Below are positions 63,255 through 64,000 of a stretch of DNA of 64,000 nt, piece after piece; position 1 is the first letter of the stretch, and each line of letters opens with the position of its first letter. The notes under the pieces were generated by a model. That model was not told the origin of the DNA and ran no database searches. It was given only the letters and a program-made list of their open reading frames with translations. Position numbers and translations under genes: made by a program. This stretch comes from Bin127 sp965203505 (GTDB lineage Bacteria > Chloroflexota > Dehalococcoidia > Lucifugimonadales > Lucifugimonadaceae), in assembly GCA_965203505.1 (NCBI GenBank), contig OZ241880.1:248001-312000 (forward strand), read 5' to 3'.

Positions 63255-64000
63255 CGCGGCGCGGCCGAGTTAGCCAGAAGCTGACGGAGGGTAGCTGCGT
63301 CTGCAGGCGGCAACGCTGGATTCTCAAAAGCGGCAACGTTGTCCTCGAGATGATGGATGTTAGACGTGCCCGATATAACCGTCGATATCGCCGGATGGTC
63401 GGCGGCAAATTTATACCCGGCCGAGATGATCGACGGCACGCCGTCGCCGATCAGCCAGTCCAAACCATCGCGGATCTTCGGGTGATCGACATCGATCTCT
63501 CCGCTCTCCCGCCAAGAATTCAAAAGTTGCTCGTATTCGTGCTGCCGGGTCAGAGTGAAACGGACCGGCGCCATGTTGAGGATCGCGGTGCCGTGCTTCT
63601 GGGCAAGAGGAAAAAACTCCTTCGCAGCGAACTGATTGAGAATGCCGTACTTGAGCATGATCGAGTCCCAGACATCCGGGTGCTCCTTGAGAGCGGTCAA
63701 GGGTACGGTGTGGCGAGGGTCTTCGAGCATCATCTCCGAAAAACCGATCAACCTCGCTTTGCCTAGTTCTTTTTGTCGCAGCAGGGTCTCAGCGAATTTT
63801 TCTGTGACATCGTGGTATCTGCCAGGCAGTATCCCGTGGATCTGCATGATGTCAATCACGTCGGTGTTGAGGCGCTCCAAACTCCGATCGATCGATTTGA
63901 CAAGGCTGCTCGGGTCCGGCAAAACACCGTCGGCAGTCTTCCACGTCCATTTCGTGGCTATCAAATACGAGTCTCTCGGAACCTCGCGCAACGCCTGGCC
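63251..64000 (-). CDS. Aldo/keto reductase (5' end outside window)
   Basis: The C-terminal ~250 residues of an aldo/keto reductase, NAD(P)H-dependent reduction of carbonyls. Seen: RDSYLIATKWTW, SLERLNTDVIDIMQIHG (the HG of the barrel), GKARLIGFSE and the late PAISTVISGTSNIHHLEDN. The frame is open to the window edge and the residues before 63991 (Gly-Gln-Ala-Leu) fit the family, so the start and the catalytic Asp/Tyr region lie outside. Convergent with the methyltransferase gene. Confidence 0.9.
   Translation of the reverse strand, partial: GQALREVPRDSYLIATKWTWKTADGVLPDPSSLVKSIDRSLERLNTDVIDIMQIHGILPGRYHDVTEKFAETLLRQKELGKARLIGFSEMMLEDPRHTVPLTALKEHPDVWDSIMLKYGILNQFAAKEFFPLAQKHGTAILNMAPVRFTLTRQHEYEQLLNSWRESGEIDVDHPKIRDGLDWLIGDGVPSIISAGYKFAADHPAISTVISGTSNIHHLEDNVAAFENPALPPADAATLRQLLANSAAPR

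Noticed and set aside
1..64000. CRISPR arrays or rRNA genes
   Set aside because: No regularly spaced direct repeats and no rRNA-like segment were seen on either strand.

Overview
The window looks like chromosomal DNA of an uncultured Chloroflexota bacterium, most like the marine or sponge-associated SAR202 / Dehalococcoidia-type lineages. This is inference. It rests on secreted lipoproteins whose lipobox Cys is followed by Thr-Pro-Ala-Thr-Pro linkers, on a gene mix rich in oxidative catabolism (GMC oxidoreductase, phytanoyl-CoA dioxygenase, enolase-superfamily enzyme, SDR, Ldh-type dehydrogenase, tandem metallo-hydrolases), on a peptide ABC importer, and on frequent TTG/GTG starts. No rRNA is present and no taxonomic search was possible.

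Layout. 1-3263: 3' part of polA with a translationally coupled RibD/DHFR-like reductase. 3273-6601: an accessory-looking patch with a serine hydrolase, a DUF5343 protein and an orphan ParB/HTH protein. 7137-9657: Ldh-family dehydrogenase and an M20 peptidase. 9671-12219: hemA-hemL on the minus strand. 12373-16352: a redox cluster of a rhodanese, two thioredoxin-fold lipoproteins and a frameshifted Cys-repeat lipoprotein relic. 16468-18051: tandem UspA protein and a small membrane protein. 18173-22825: GMC flavoprotein, its subunit-3-like partner, a small unknown protein, a PhyH oxygenase and argH. 22944-31470: MMPL exporter, rpmB, a fatty-acid-kinase-like DAK protein, dnaE and a DUF2007-like protein. 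31615-34736: a palindrome-controlled AAA/DUF4143 protein, an NHL-repeat protein and an SDR. 34977-41103: DUF3604 protein, FKBP lipoprotein with a 12-Cys repeat tail, and two tandem MBL hydrolases. 41138-41853: a Phd/VapC toxin-antitoxin module with its operator. 41924-43764: ferritin and an enolase-superfamily enzyme. 43895-45297: tRNA-Asp, an irregular tRNA and an IS1595-type transposase. 45538-47243: two unknown membrane or secreted proteins and a poorly coding stretch. 47244-54973: MFS transporter and a complete oligopeptide ABC system with a divergent binding protein. 55024-61254: moxR-DUF58-TgpA-like-ogt operon on the minus strand. 61450-63254: a truncated DNA methyltransferase fragment beside an intact methyltransferase carrying a nuclease-like C-terminus. 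63251-64000: a partial aldo/keto reductase.

Genes that appear to work together are polA and its coupled reductase, hemA with hemL (tetrapyrrole synthesis), the GMC protein with its subunit-3 partner (periplasmic or membrane-linked oxidation), the four minus-strand ABC genes with the divergent lipoprotein, the moxR-DUF58-transglutaminase set, and the antitoxin/toxin pair.

The least ordinary items are: a TgpA-like protein whose catalytic Cys is Ser; the 12-Cys repeat tail shared between an FKBP lipoprotein and a decayed neighbour; the methyltransferase-nuclease fusion next to its own N-terminal relic; a 21-bp palindrome laid over a leaderless promoter; a tRNA with an extra base in its anticodon arm; an MFS gene with a strong ribosome-binding site but no in-frame standard start; and a run of 11 G inside the ABC binding-protein gene. 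No CRISPR array, prophage or recognised defence island was seen.
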